In this document: one piece after another, positions 13,489-25,899 of the stretch
Position numbering within the stretch: the stretch's first letter is position 1
Layout: each line of letters begins with the position of its first letter
Assembly (NCBI RefSeq): GCF_001039355.2
Contig: NW_019775410.1
Coordinates: forward strand, 63,298 to 127,297
Reading direction: 5' to 3'
Length of the DNA stretch: 64,000 bases
DNA from: Lingula anatina
Taxonomy: Eukaryota; Brachiopoda; Lingulata; Lingulida; Lingulidae
Program-made: the position numbers and the translations under genes
The notes under the pieces: generated by a model
Seen by the model: the letters and a program-made list of their open reading frames with translations, nothing else
The model's database searches: none
Told to the model about the DNA's origin: nothing

Positions 13489-15284
13489 CTGCATGTAAGG
13501 AGAGCGGATTTACTCCAATAAATGGATAAATGACAATTTAAATCAATTCACCCAAACCATCCAGATCAACATACAATGTGAGGATGGTATCGATTTCAAA
13601 GCATGTTTACAGAAGGAGAATTTATTACAAACTATTAAGATTGAGTGATGTTTTGTGCCATGATTGGCGTCATTTAAGGTCACTTGCATACTTGAGGGCG
13701 TATTGCTTGCTTCATATTGAGATGAGTTCTTAGTAAACAACTTCTGATGTTTGTTGACTGCAGACTAGGGGAATACGTGTAGAGTACCTGTGAGATTAGG
13801 TTCTTGGTAAATGTTAGTTTGTTTTTCAACTCACTTTTATAGACGAGCCTTGCGCATGTTGTGGTATTTGCTGTCTTACAATCATGTTGTTTGTTTTTAC
13901 AGAAAAAACTGTGATCTATGGGTACTTTTAACTGCAATAAGGAAGATGGAGGTGGATATTGATTCATAGTTTTAATTGAAGGAAATAGACTTGGTTGCAA
14001 CTGACAAAAAAAGTATAAGCCATATTAATATTATGGGCTCAGTGATGGTATTTGATGATGAAGTAATTAGGTTATATTTGTGTTTGTGAGGGCAAGTTTA
14101 ATAAGGACATATTTAAGGACACTGCTTCCCAGTGCACACCTGCATGGCTGTTATTTTTTCATCAATATTAATCATCTTTCAGCGATTTCTCCATGTTGTA
14201 GAAAATACACTTGAGAGGTTACTTGGTGCATTTTTCAGGAAAATTGATGCTATTCATTAAACTGATGCTTTTTCCATTGTTGTTTATCTGGAAAACAGGT
14301 GCAATAGCAGTACTGTTATAGATGTTATGTTGTCTTGAAAATTGATAGCAAAAAGCAGCATTTTCATTGGTTGAGAGATATACTTCTAGTAAAAACATAG
14401 ACCAATCACAGGTTAAGTTGGATGAAGCTATTGATTTATTCGATTAAATTCTGTCTGCTTGTCAGAAAAGAAAAACAAGAAAAAATTTTATGGAGAATAT
14501 TTTGTTAGTTCACTTTTTGTCAATTTTAACCACAAAAATGGTAGCAGACGTGAGGCCCCCAGGGTTAAGGTATGATGCAAAGTTGTACCTTGTCATGCAT
14601 AAAATGAACTTGTTCAGTGTTACATAGACTGGCGGTATTACAAAGAAAATAATATACCTGCACTGAGGAAAAAGCCAGTTTACCTAAAGGAATAGTAGAA
14701 ACCACAAAAACTAAACTTCATATCAGATATCCCAGGGTCTGATGTGTTGATGGAGGAAAAACAACAGCTACAGGTTCATGATGAAGCTGTGAAATAATAC
14801 ACTTTTCAGTGGAAATAGAAATATAAGAACACAATGAAATCTTACCTCTGGGAGCATGCCTTGATACGACCATGCACATGAACTGTGATGACATTTTGCC
14901 AAGAGATGAGATTCTTGAAAAACAGGAATTAGACATTTTCTGATTGATTTCTTTGGAAAATCTTCATCATGTTGTTCTAAGTGTGGTAGCCACATTTAGA
15001 CTGGTTTTTAACTTAGCCCTTTTAGGGTCAAAATGCTAGCTGGCTTACTACATTGACTAAACAAAGTTTTTAATGCTAAAAAAAACTTCTCAATAATAAA
15101 AATGAATAATTAGAACAATGTGCACCAAAGAGTTACTGAAACTCTTCAAGGGTATTTTTGTCAATTAAGTTAAATGCTCTGTTGTGTAACTTTAAAGTTG
15201 AATGAAAAAGATAGAGCACAGTTAAAATTCTGATGTCTGCATTTGGATGTGCATGAGTAAAGGACTAACAGACTGCATGGTGAA

Positions 15285-15368
15285 TTGACTGACTGACTTA
15301 CAGACTGACTGAAAAACTAAAAGATTGACTAACTAACCGACTACATTTAACTGTCTGACTGACTAACA
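15285..15368. repeat. Degenerate (GACT)n repeat
   Basis: GACT/GACTGACTAAC units recur with substitutions across about 80 bases, consistent with an old decayed tetranucleotide repeat. Confidence 0.7.
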
Positions 15369-16876
15369 TAAGTCTGCTGATTGAAGATGGACCAAAATAG
15401 ATTAGATTTCCCCAAATTGCTATGCATTAGGATACATATAACTTGGAGATAAAATGGAGACCCATAATAGTATATTGCTGTCAGATAGCCCACTATCAAA
15501 TGACACAGTTATAGTTCAATCTTTTGAAGGGTTTCATAGTTTGTCCCAGTGTTTGAACTTGACCTAGCATAAACCAGTTTGTACCTGTATATGTATATCT
15601 ATAAATGACATCGCCAGATGGGGACACTTATTTGGGGGTGATTTGACTCCATATGCCAACCTCCAAATACTACAAGTATAGTTTTGCAAGATCAACTTAT
15701 TCTTAAATATAACTTTGTGGTTCATAGCCAAATGTATACTAAATGTTAATGGACTTGACAAAAATGAAAACAGAAAAAAAATTTGAAGTATAAAGTTATT
15801 TTAATTGGCAAACTTTTAGCATGCCATAATTACTGCTGATTACGAACTATTCTGGGGTAGAGATGATTTCCCCATACTTTCCAATGGTTAATGAAATAAT
15901 TCCAATTTTAAAAGTTAGTCAATTGTTCTCTTTTTTTACTTTGCTTTTTGTAATAATCCTTTAAGAGATAATTAGGGAGGTATAACCATCTATAAAGGTC
16001 CACTTGGTCCAATGGCAAGCATAGATTTTAGAATAATTGTGATAACAGCCATTTTGTTTACAATGTATTTATTTTAATTATTATTATAATTGTGAAATTT
16101 TGAATCTCATATGAAGAGCTGTCATCCTTTTAATGTGCCCAGTTTTATTACAAAGTGCAGTCTGTTGAACATTTAGATGAGACATCTTTTCATCAAATAA
16201 CAGGTAAAGCCAGCCTGGTTGCACTTTCAAATATATGAATGAAGTTCTTGGAACAGGATGATAAAAAATACCTGAAATGCCACGATAAAAATCCTGAAGT
16301 GGCGCCTGAAGTAATATGCTTTTGTGCAAGGGTAATGCTGTTTAATAATTGAGTTGTTTTAAGGAAATTAGCTAGTTGTGCAGGATATCGTTAATTAAAG
16401 TGGTGACACTCAGGCTACCTTCATCTACTTCCTGTCCCAGTTTTTCACCCCAAAATTCCCATCACTTGAATACAGGAAGCACGTACACATGTACTAAAAT
16501 TGTGCACAGTCACAAATTACACTGTCATAAACATTACAGTACACGTCACACATATATATAGCAGGGATTATTAACACTCGCCATCACAGTAGAGAGGTTC
16601 ATAATTTATAACGTGATTTTTTGGCTGCTGATTCATTCAGTAGACCTCATAGAAGGCACCTGTTTATGAGGACATCACTATTGATCCCAAGCGTAAACAG
16701 CTTGTCTGAAGTTTAATGACATGATTTCACAATTTAAACCATGACAACTTTTGGTGACTGATCAGTGCGTGTTAATGGATAGAGCATGTTGTGGATAGAT
16801 TGATGGCTTTATTCATTCAGTATCAGAGTACATCCCTGTCCTAGTAATTTATCACAAACAGGGGCAGCTGGTTGCT

Positions 16877-16893
16877 GGGGGGGGGGGGGGGGG
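16877..16893. repeat. poly-G tract
   Basis: Seventeen consecutive G followed by another G-rich stretch. Confidence 0.9.
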
Positions 16894-17578
16894 CTGGGGG
16901 CATGTGAAAGGATCGAGGAGGAACTATAAAACTTGTATCCTTCTTGATGTGGAAAAATAGAGTTAAGCAAGCTGCTGCATTTTATGTAACACAGTGTTTC
17001 AAACCGGGAATTTTTTTTACCACAAACACACAAGCCCGGACTTAAAAGTAGGCTGGCTAGCTACACTGTTGATGTTTTTATTTATCACATAGAACTACGG
17101 GGTCCCAATCTTGGTCTCCACAAAATTCATGTCACCTTTCTGTTTGCACTCTAATTATTTCAGTGCTCTTTACTGGCACTGCTTAAATATGATGACATAA
17201 CATACTGTGATGGGTGGATCTTTTCACTGGGCAAAAATTATCAAACTTTCAGATACATCATTTTTAATCACAAAATTATACATAGATATACTAGTAGCAT
17301 TTGTGGTGCTTTAACTGCATAGACCAGAACTATAGAGTAGCCTGCTTTTTAACTTTGTTGGTACAACTCAATAGGAATGTTCTAATTTTTAAAAATTATG
17401 TCTTAAAAAATACAGTTTTAGTAAAATTCACAATTCTCCCCCATTGAATGATCAAGTAATTTCAGTAAATCATACATACTAGTTGCTCAGTCACAATATT
17501 TGTTTTATTTTGATATATGAAAAAATTATAAGGAAATATCTACTGATGACAGAGAATTAAATCTTTGAACTAAAGCTG

Positions 17579-17602
17579 TTATTATTATTATTATTATTAT
17601 TA
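17579..17602. repeat. (ATT)n microsatellite
   Basis: Eight ATT units. Confidence 0.9.
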
Positions 17603-19870
17603 TAATTTACATGAGCAATACTGAAAATCTCTAATATACTATAGTATGTGTGAATGTGTTACCACTGAAGTTACAAACTGCACTTAAACATAAGAAATAT
17701 TGTACCTTTTAACCCTGAAGTGAAAAAAAAGAGAAACTGATCACAATCAATTGACTGAGCAATTTGATTGCTATCAATTCTAGGACAGTTCATTGAGGAA
17801 AAGCTATGAATGGAGCCTGATCAAACACCCTGCTGATTCTACCTCCATCGCGTGTTTACCTATCTTTCAAATAATCAACGTTCAATAAGTCTGTACTGAA
17901 GCCTTTTTTACCGTCAACACCTTTTGATAACGGTGTTTATTCAACCATTGTGTCGACCTGTTTGTTGGCTTGGGGGCGAAGAATTGATAGTCTGGCATGA
18001 GTGCAGATGCCTTGTGATTGGTCGTTTGTAAGCTATAGTGCAGAACTCAATCAGTGAGGAATTCTTCTTTAAAAGAGAAATGAAGTCAAAGGTTGAAAAA
18101 CACTCGAGGTGTAAGAAGTTAATATCATGTAATAGTATGTACCCACTGACCAAATATGACTGAGGGGGCAAATCAGGAGAAATTACACAATGGTCACGGT
18201 TCAATAGATACCATTTCACTGACAAACAGCTATTGTCATAAATGAGACTGGTTATTTTTCTTCAGCACTGAATTTTACTTCAATAAAAATTATACAACCC
18301 TGTACTTTTCCTTACAATTGCAAGGCATCGTGTGGGTTGAGACCAGTTCTATTGAAATGAACATGTTTGTGCTACTGGTGTTTGTGTAATTTTATCCATC
18401 ATTGGAAATTGAATGTATGGGAGTCAAAAAGTTTACAGGTTCATCAGGTGTACTTGACTGCACCGAACTTACTTAGACGACACTCATCTTGGCAATTTAT
18501 TTCACTAAATCTCTTAAACACACAAGCAACAAATTTTCACCAATTCTCTCCCTGTTTGTAGACTCTGGATCTATCAGTCTAATTGATTGACTGAGTGCTT
18601 TGAACCTGTAAAATGATTGAAAACAATCAACTTCCTTAATGTGAATTTAATTATCCAAAGTTGGAAGTCAAAAATGTACTAGGGTCACTTGGTGTACCTG
18701 AGTTTTGTTCAACTGTACACAAACTGTATATATATGTGGGAGTCTGCTGTGATGAATGGGTGCACCTAGTACGCTTTATTTCATCATGATTTCTCTTCGT
18801 GGGACTTGACAAAAATAAGCAACACTTCACATACAGTATCTGTGAAGAAATGAAGGGCTGGGAATTTCTCATTGATTTTTAATTTCACATGCATTTTCTT
18901 TCATGATTTTAATGTAAGTTTTCTAACTTGGAAATCATAATGCTCCTCTTCTCTATATCCTTTGATCACTTTTTCAGTAAGGACAAGTATATTTACTTGT
19001 ATGAATAGCTTGGTTAGACCTTTAAAATGTGAAGTGTGACAGAATGCTTCACTCTTTGGTATAAGGTTTTTAAACATTAAAACTATAAATTATTAAGCTA
19101 TAAAAGTACTTACATATCCTCTTTGTAGGTTTATACAGCAACAATGAATACTTTCTAATTATATATAGGTTACTTTTCTCCATTTATTTGAATGTTTGCA
19201 GTGTGTATATTGGCCTGGTGTAAAGATGTGTGCAGACGGGACTGTTTTAGACCAGAAACCATACTTTTGCCCTAAGATGACAGTTGTGAACACATCTGTT
19301 TATACATCAAGAGTGTATTTACATTGGAGATGGGTAGACCTATTATGATCCATTTTTGCAGGCAGCTTTATTATGTTCAGTAGACCCTAGCAAACCAGAG
19401 CACAGGGCTTTCCTCACTGTGTTAGAATGCCAGTGGGCAGACAACCAACTCCACTTGTTCTCCTTGATGAGTTTTCTATAACCTTATGGCCTGCTGAGGT
19501 AGGATAGACATAGTTAGGTTAACCTAGCTCTGCTGGAAACTTGCCTGTAGCCTGATTTCCGGGCTAAAATTGCTCCGGTCTAAACACGTCTTCTGTGTGC
19601 TATTTTATAGGAGCCATAGTGCTGTCATCAAAGAGAGTGTTTTGTCAGGGGAAGTGGCAAGTCAAGACGTAGCAGACCTTCAAGGTTTATGAGTGACACC
19701 AGGCGCCAGTAATCCTGCCTGAAGTGAATCCTGCCGTTGATATCGCCAGTCTCAGTGTTACTAATAGAGCCACTGACATGGAGGTGCATGTTAATAAGAT
19801 AACAGGATATTACATGACCTGGATATCAAATATTACTTGTTTATGTGACATTATAAGTTTGAAATATGCA

Positions 19871-19874
19871 AAAA

Positions 19875-19905
<31 letters not shown>

Positions 19906-19906
19906 A
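19871..19906. repeat. (AAAT)n microsatellite
   Basis: About nine uninterrupted AAAT units. Confidence 0.95.
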
Positions 19907-21528
19907 ATGAAACAAAATAAAATTAATAACATAAAATGAAAACATGTATGTAAATGGCTTATGGCATGGCTCCTAATCTTTTCAGCTGCTTGTGTTATTA
20001 AGTAGATTAATCTACAAGCTTTTATTGAAATGTCCAAATTGTGGAGGCAAAGATTATAACATGTTCCTCCAGTTAGACAGTTGGACAGTTAGAGCAAACA
20101 GTGACAAAAATAAAAGGGGAAAAACTGATGACAGGATCAGTCATGGTGACCTTGTCAAGACCACTGAGTAATCAGAGATAACCCAGTAAAAAGGTCATTA
20201 ATAAGTTCCTGTTTTTTTCTCTTTGTGGTGGTACTGTTTTTTGGACACGCTTTACTTCCTCAATTTTGCCGTGTTTGTTGATAATGTATTATGCAACATT
20301 GTGCTGCTGCTTCTTAGAAATGATTGAGGAAAAATGAAAGTGTTTGTTCATAAAAGGCAGTTTTGACCTTGAAACATCATGTTTTTATTATGAGATATGT
20401 GCAATACCAGTATAATGAATCTTTTACAACTATTCAGGATTTATTTGAAAATGAATGTCAATTTTTTGTAAATAAAGCTTAGTTTAGTGTTATTTATTCA
20501 TCTTACTGGTGAGGAACTAGTGTAATATTAGACCAGCTGTGTCCTGGAAGACATTCAGTGAAAAAGAAAATTATAAAAAAGATAAATAAATAAACAGTTT
20601 TGTTGAAACACAAAACTTATAAGGCAGTGCGTGCTAGCCTAGTAAATACTTTTTGAATGTCATTTAAGTCAACAATATTATCCCTATAATTCAAGATAAG
20701 ACTTCAAACTTCAGCACTGGTGACCTTACAGGTGTGATAGAATTCTGTAAAGTCATACAGTAGCTATAACCCAAACAGCTCAAACAAGTTGCTGGAATGT
20801 AGGTCTTCATAAAATAATGGGTTGTTAATTTGAAATGTAATAGAACAGCAGACTAATGAAGATATATTGATGTAGGCGAAGTGTGAATTTACCCAACATC
20901 CTCACTTTCACCCTCCCACCAGATTGTCACAAAGGTCCACTAAGGTGAAACAATTATTACAATTTAGAAAAAAGTTCATCATTTCTTATATAGCACACAT
21001 ACACACAGATGTAGTGAGTTCAGTAAGGAAAAACATTTTCGCATTAATTTGACTGCCTTAATTAAGAAGGTTGCTGTTTCTGTAGTAGAAGCAGCATTGA
21101 CTAAACCTATTACACCTAATATCACTCTATATAGACCTTTTAATTCATATCCAAGAACTTGTTACTGTTTGACTAAGAGTTCCACACAGCTCTACTTCTG
21201 TATACTTTGCCAGTTCAGAGGAGTCAAATGAGGAAAAAGAGACATGGAAAAATGAGATTAAGGGCTCCACTAGTCTGTGGCTTTCCTGCAACAGTTTTTA
21301 CTTATTCATGAGACATGATTGCATTTGGCTTTTGAAGTATGTTTCTGTTAACTTGTTTTTCTGTAGTATGGAGTTGAATTTTGCTGCAAATTGTAGTCAT
21401 TTTGTACTGTGTCGGAGGAGGGGGGAGGGGGAGGGGGGCATTCATGCTTACTTGACAGATTGATGCATTTGGAAAGAGGTTTGTTCTAAATCTGCTCTAA
21501 AATGTAATCCAAGTTAAATGTCATTATG

Positions 21529-21588
21529 GTGAAAAGTCCGCTGTTTCAGAAAGATAATGTCCCATGGATATTGCTGGCTACCGACCTG
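21529..21588. mobile_element. Diverged right-end relic of the 3571-3738 MITE
   Basis: The segment matches the right third of the 3571-3738 element in order: GAAAAG.TCC, CTTTCAGAAA-like core, then TTGCTGGCTACCGACCTG against TTGCTGGCTACGGGCCTG. The left terminus is not recognisable, so this is an old, decayed copy. Confidence 0.6.
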
Positions 21589-22589
21589 CTCATCTTATGA
21601 GAGGTCCAGGTTACCCTCTCCCCCTTCTGAAAAAGAAAATAATTTTACTGGATTAAAATATTTACCCATTTTCCTAGAAGCACTTTCATTAATACTTAAT
21701 TCATTCATCTCCAAAAGTTCCATGCAAGACCACTCTCTGTGGCTGGTTAAAATCTATGTCCATTTGGTGTTATATATTACCTTTGTTTGGTTAGGGTGGT
21801 ATGGCCCAGTGTTCAAGAACACACATATTACTGAGAAATGTCCAACAGCCAGTGAGTAACTCAATTCTTCACTTTGATATATGGAGCTGCAGTGGTATTT
21901 TTCACAAGAAACATTACATATCTATGGTTAGAAATTGGAATCTACCAAAAATAAAAACTTGTTAAGAATCTGCTAGGTGAAATGTTTTTACTTTCAGGCA
22001 TGTTTCCATTTTTAAAATTAATAAAGATATTTTTCTAACGTTTATAACTCTCAAAAATGACTGACTATAACTAGGAAGTAATTTTTCCAGGAAAACACCA
22101 AAATAATGAAATGTCATGTCCAGAATTTAATTCTATTACGTGACAAGTCCATTTAGTAAACAACATTCTTTTTAACAGGAAATTAGTAATTTCCCACAAT
22201 AAAAAGGTTTTTATTGCTGTAAAACGATAAACCTTGATGTTTGATGAAAAAATCAGCTGTACACCAACATTGGTGGTCTTTCCTTGGGTCTTTCAGAGGG
22301 TCCATGTATAGAACCAGATCTACCTGTGCTTGGCTCTTACGCCTATACTAACTTCTATACAAACCAAATTGGAAATCTGTATTACCTCCTGATGAATAAA
22401 TAAATATGTGAAGTAAACAATATACAAGAGGCAATTTTTTTCTTTTAAATGTGAAACAAAATGCATATCATGCTAATCAAAAAAGTAATAAAAGTCAAAT
22501 GTATTATGTTTGGCCCAATAAAGGTTTCTTATGCTGTCAGAGAAAAGTTTTCAGCAAATTTGTAGTTGCACATCCATATCTCCCATCAC

Positions 22590-22631
22590 CCTACCCCACC
22601 TCCACCCCCACCCCCCACCCCCACCCCCCAC
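22590..22631 (-). repeat. C-rich tract, G-quadruplex-capable on the minus strand
   Basis: Runs of 4-6 C separated by single A or short spacers. The minus strand therefore has four or more G-runs with 1-base loops, which fits the usual G-quadruplex pattern. It is probably a degenerate (CCCCCA)n repeat. Confidence 0.75.
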
Positions 22632-23664
22632 GAACACAACACACCGCAATGTTTGTTCTTCACCTTGGAATTTCAAAAGGCAAATAATTCAGTAAGCCTC
22701 ATTTTTATCTGCTGTGGTTAGTACTAGACCAAATTTTCCTCCCCAATAATTTAATGAATGAAAGGAGGTCAAAGTGCTTGTTTGTTATTTCCCTTAGTTC
22801 AGAATGAATGAAGGCTATTTGTTTGCTTGGTCTATTGACTGAGCTACTTGGACATCCGGTTAACGTAATCACCCTAATACTACATTTCAAAAGTGAAATC
22901 CAGGTAAATGGGTACGTGAACGTGGGTGTTTCTAGGCCAGGGTACTCTACCTGTACTGTACCTGTACTCTACCTGCACATGTACAGGAATAAACTGTTTA
23001 AAACCTATTGAATTGATTCCCCAGAGGCTTGTTGAGATCTTTGATCAGTAAATAAATAATTCATTTTCACCTTTATGAAATAAGAATTCTGTGTGTAATG
23101 TAAAATGTTGTGTTAGATAATTTGGATTCTGAGGATTATGTAGAATATTGCTTTTTATGCCTGATGTACGTGATCTTCCACTGACATTGGAGCTAAATTG
23201 TAACAAAAGTCTGTTTCCTGTAATTGGAACCAACAATTTTTTTTTCTTTTTTTTTTGTATAAACGTGACAATTAACCCGGCTTATTATATTTTGATTAAA
23301 AGAATTAAAGTGTCACCTTCACATTGGATATTGCTCCATTAAGGCTAAGTTATTATGTGTATAACATGTCTGCCACAGGATCTATTAATGAAGGCTTCAT
23401 TTAAAAGAATCCTGTAGAAATAAAAGGAAATTAGTTCACGTGATGAGATAATGGTGAAATTAGAAAAAAATGTCCAATTTCTTCTCGTTTTAATGACATA
23501 TTAAAGGAAACAAGAATAAAGTTTTTTTTCATATTTTATGTGATTTTCAAGGAAAGACCAAACCTGAATTAGGTTTAATGTGTCTCCTTAAACAACCCAA
23601 TAGTTTTATTAGTACGCGCTGGTAGATGACAGCATGGAGAGATGAAGACAGTAAGGGTGGAGCC

Positions 23665-23681
23665 GGGGGGGGGGGGGGGGG
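23665..23681. repeat. poly-G tract
   Basis: Seventeen consecutive G. Confidence 0.9.
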
Positions 23682-23787
23682 ACAGAAACATAATGCCCGA
23701 CTTCAAACTAAATTTATAATTGATTTGAGGAAAACTGGTCCCTGCCTGGCTTTGTCTTAACACATCCTTCACAGAATGTACAAACTC

Positions 23788-23794
23788 TCTCCCT

Positions 23795-23866
<72 letters not shown>
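23788..23866. repeat. (CT)n(CA)n compound microsatellite
   Basis: CT units followed directly by about 20 CA units. It creates a spurious long minus-strand open frame of repeated dipeptides. Confidence 0.97.
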
Positions 23867-23868
<2 letters not shown>

Positions 23869-24282
23869 GCTAATATTGTATGGACAGCAGTGGGTTGGTA
23901 CAATTCTTGTTGATCTTGACTGACTGAGCAAACACATTGATACTACAGCGGCAGTGGTCAAAGGATGTCCATAATACAAGATTACATCACATTGTTTATG
24001 TGTGGGTTTTCTGTTGTTGTACACATATAACTGCTCTTTGTACCATTCATGCACTGAAGATCTCTAGTGAAGAACTGGATAGGGTGCATGCTGCACAGCA
24101 TTGGAAAATATCAACATGGGCTTTTCGAATGGAGTTCTGTGTAGGAATATTTTCTTACTTTTTTTTTTCAAATAAGAAGAGAACATTTTTGCAGCTTTCA
24201 TACACGATCCGGGACATTTTCCACGTTCTGACTGACACAATGACAACAACAACAACAGTGAATACTATTCATTTGCAAGTGA

Positions 24283-24288
24283 TTTATT
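24283..24288 (-). terminator. Candidate KLF5 poly(A) signal
   Basis: AATAAA on the minus strand is the first canonical hexamer I noticed downstream of the KLF5 stop codon (25900), which would give a 3' UTR of about 1.6 kb. AATAAA variants such as ATTAAA occur nearer, so the site is only a candidate. Confidence 0.3.
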
Positions 24289-25899
24289 GATTTAAAAAAT
24301 TACTGTATTTGAAGTTAGAAATCATGTAAAATCATCAAGTTTAATACTTGACTAGATCTAATGCTACAGTATCTCTGGCAAGGCCAGTGTTTTAAAAAAG
24401 TTTGTATACACATCATTATGTACAACAAGTGGAATAAGACTTCACTTTCTTACCAAATACACAAACATTTTGATTATAACAAGTTTTTATACACAATAAG
24501 TTTTGACATTTTATAACAAAAAAGACAGCTGAAGAGAAAACAAATAAGTACAACTGTAAAAGAATAAACAAAGAGTCACTAAATGATATCTGTACATCAA
24601 CCAGGCAGCAATGAAGGTAGGGAAGCCACACCCTTACCCAACAACATAATAAAACAAGTTTTAAAAATCCAAAGAAACAAAATATTTTTCAAAGCCACAT
24701 CCTGCATAGCTGTAAACTGTGGTAACAATCAAACACTTTGGCACTCTAATCTGAGAGCAGCTACACTGTTAGAGCTCTCAGCACCTTTACTATGTCTTGT
24801 CTATGTGTTGATCTTAAAGACAGACATTGCTCGTCAAACATTTCTATTCCTCTCCATCTTTGACACTTTCCAGTTGGACATCATACCCTAGAAAATCTTA
24901 CCATGGGTGAACCCATTGCTATACCCATATATCATACATAGCTGGGAGAAAGTGATCTTAGATGAAGAGTTACTGTGCTATACTTCTGACAAAGTAACAA
25001 ACATTTCTCAGTGTAATACCACATTATTGCTTTGGTTACCATTACACACAAACAAATTAATAAATCACAACCTTAAGGGACTCATTTTCTTACTTTCATG
25101 TTATAGACATTTAAGGTGTCATTGTATTTTTTCCTTTACACAACCAATCATACAAGGTGCACAATTACTGAGGACTGCAGAACGCCATTTTAATTTTAGT
25201 AGATAGAAAAATAAATAAATCCACTCTTCAACTATCTAAAGTAGTTCTATTTGATTATCTTACTACTTTGATCTGTCATTTGAGTACAGGCGTCCGTTGT
25301 AAGGAAACAATGAGTAAGACCCAAAACGTGTGATTGGCTTATCAGATCATGATAAACTATGGGTCGTAGCGTACAGTTTGAACAGGAGCTTGAAGATAAA
25401 CTTCACCGTTAGCACAGCTAATCTGTTTGCTCCGTCACTGCCATGTGACGGCTTCCCAAACATGTTTACTATGTCGAAACCTTTGTGCAAACAATTTATA
25501 CTCAAAGTTGCGAAATTCTTCCAATGCACATCACGTAGACAAGATTATATTTTGAGTGGCTAACCCAGTTTTTCTATGATGAAATCTAAAAAGAGCTGTC
25601 CTGCAGGACACGTGCTGCCCCCTGGCATGATTCACCATCAATTGCGGATAGGGCAGTCGTACAAGTTCTCCTCGTGCTGGCTAAATTAAGCTGCTATGAA
25701 GATATTCAGAAGTCTGTCAATCCTGAAGTTGCTAGGCATTAAGTCTATCTGACGTAGCTAATTCCAAATCTTTGGCACCCAATTAAAGCACTGCAGTCAT
25801 TGGACCACCCCAGGGCAGCCCGACCTGTACCGCCAAACACGCCAAGATCCGCTACCAACCAAAGTCAAGTTAACACAAAACTCAACCCTTGCGACAGGT

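Larger units (their letters stand above)
1447..24282. other. Gene-poor intergenic stretch downstream of KLF5
   Basis: About 23 kb in which I see no exon chain on either strand: open frames are short, lack flanking splice signals in a consistent phase, and have no recognisable domains. What can be seen is simple-sequence repeats, two inverted-repeat elements (3571-3738, 10847-11021), a relic copy (21529-21588) and a few pairs of dispersed similar segments (for example 9007-9056 with 17297-17337, and 9601-9650 with 29820-29870). It may hold distal regulatory DNA for KLF5, but the sequence does not show this directly. A single N lies at 12274. Confidence 0.6.

Noticed and set aside
19228-19595. 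Possible inverted repeat with arms near 19234-19270 and 19550-19590
   Set aside because: Arms share only short blocks such as TTTAGACC and fall to about 60 percent identity; not convincing without an alignment score.
23575-24054. 159-codon minus-strand open frame
   Set aside because: Driven by the (CT)n(CA)n and poly-G tracts, which encode runs of VC, RE and PP; no domain or splice support.
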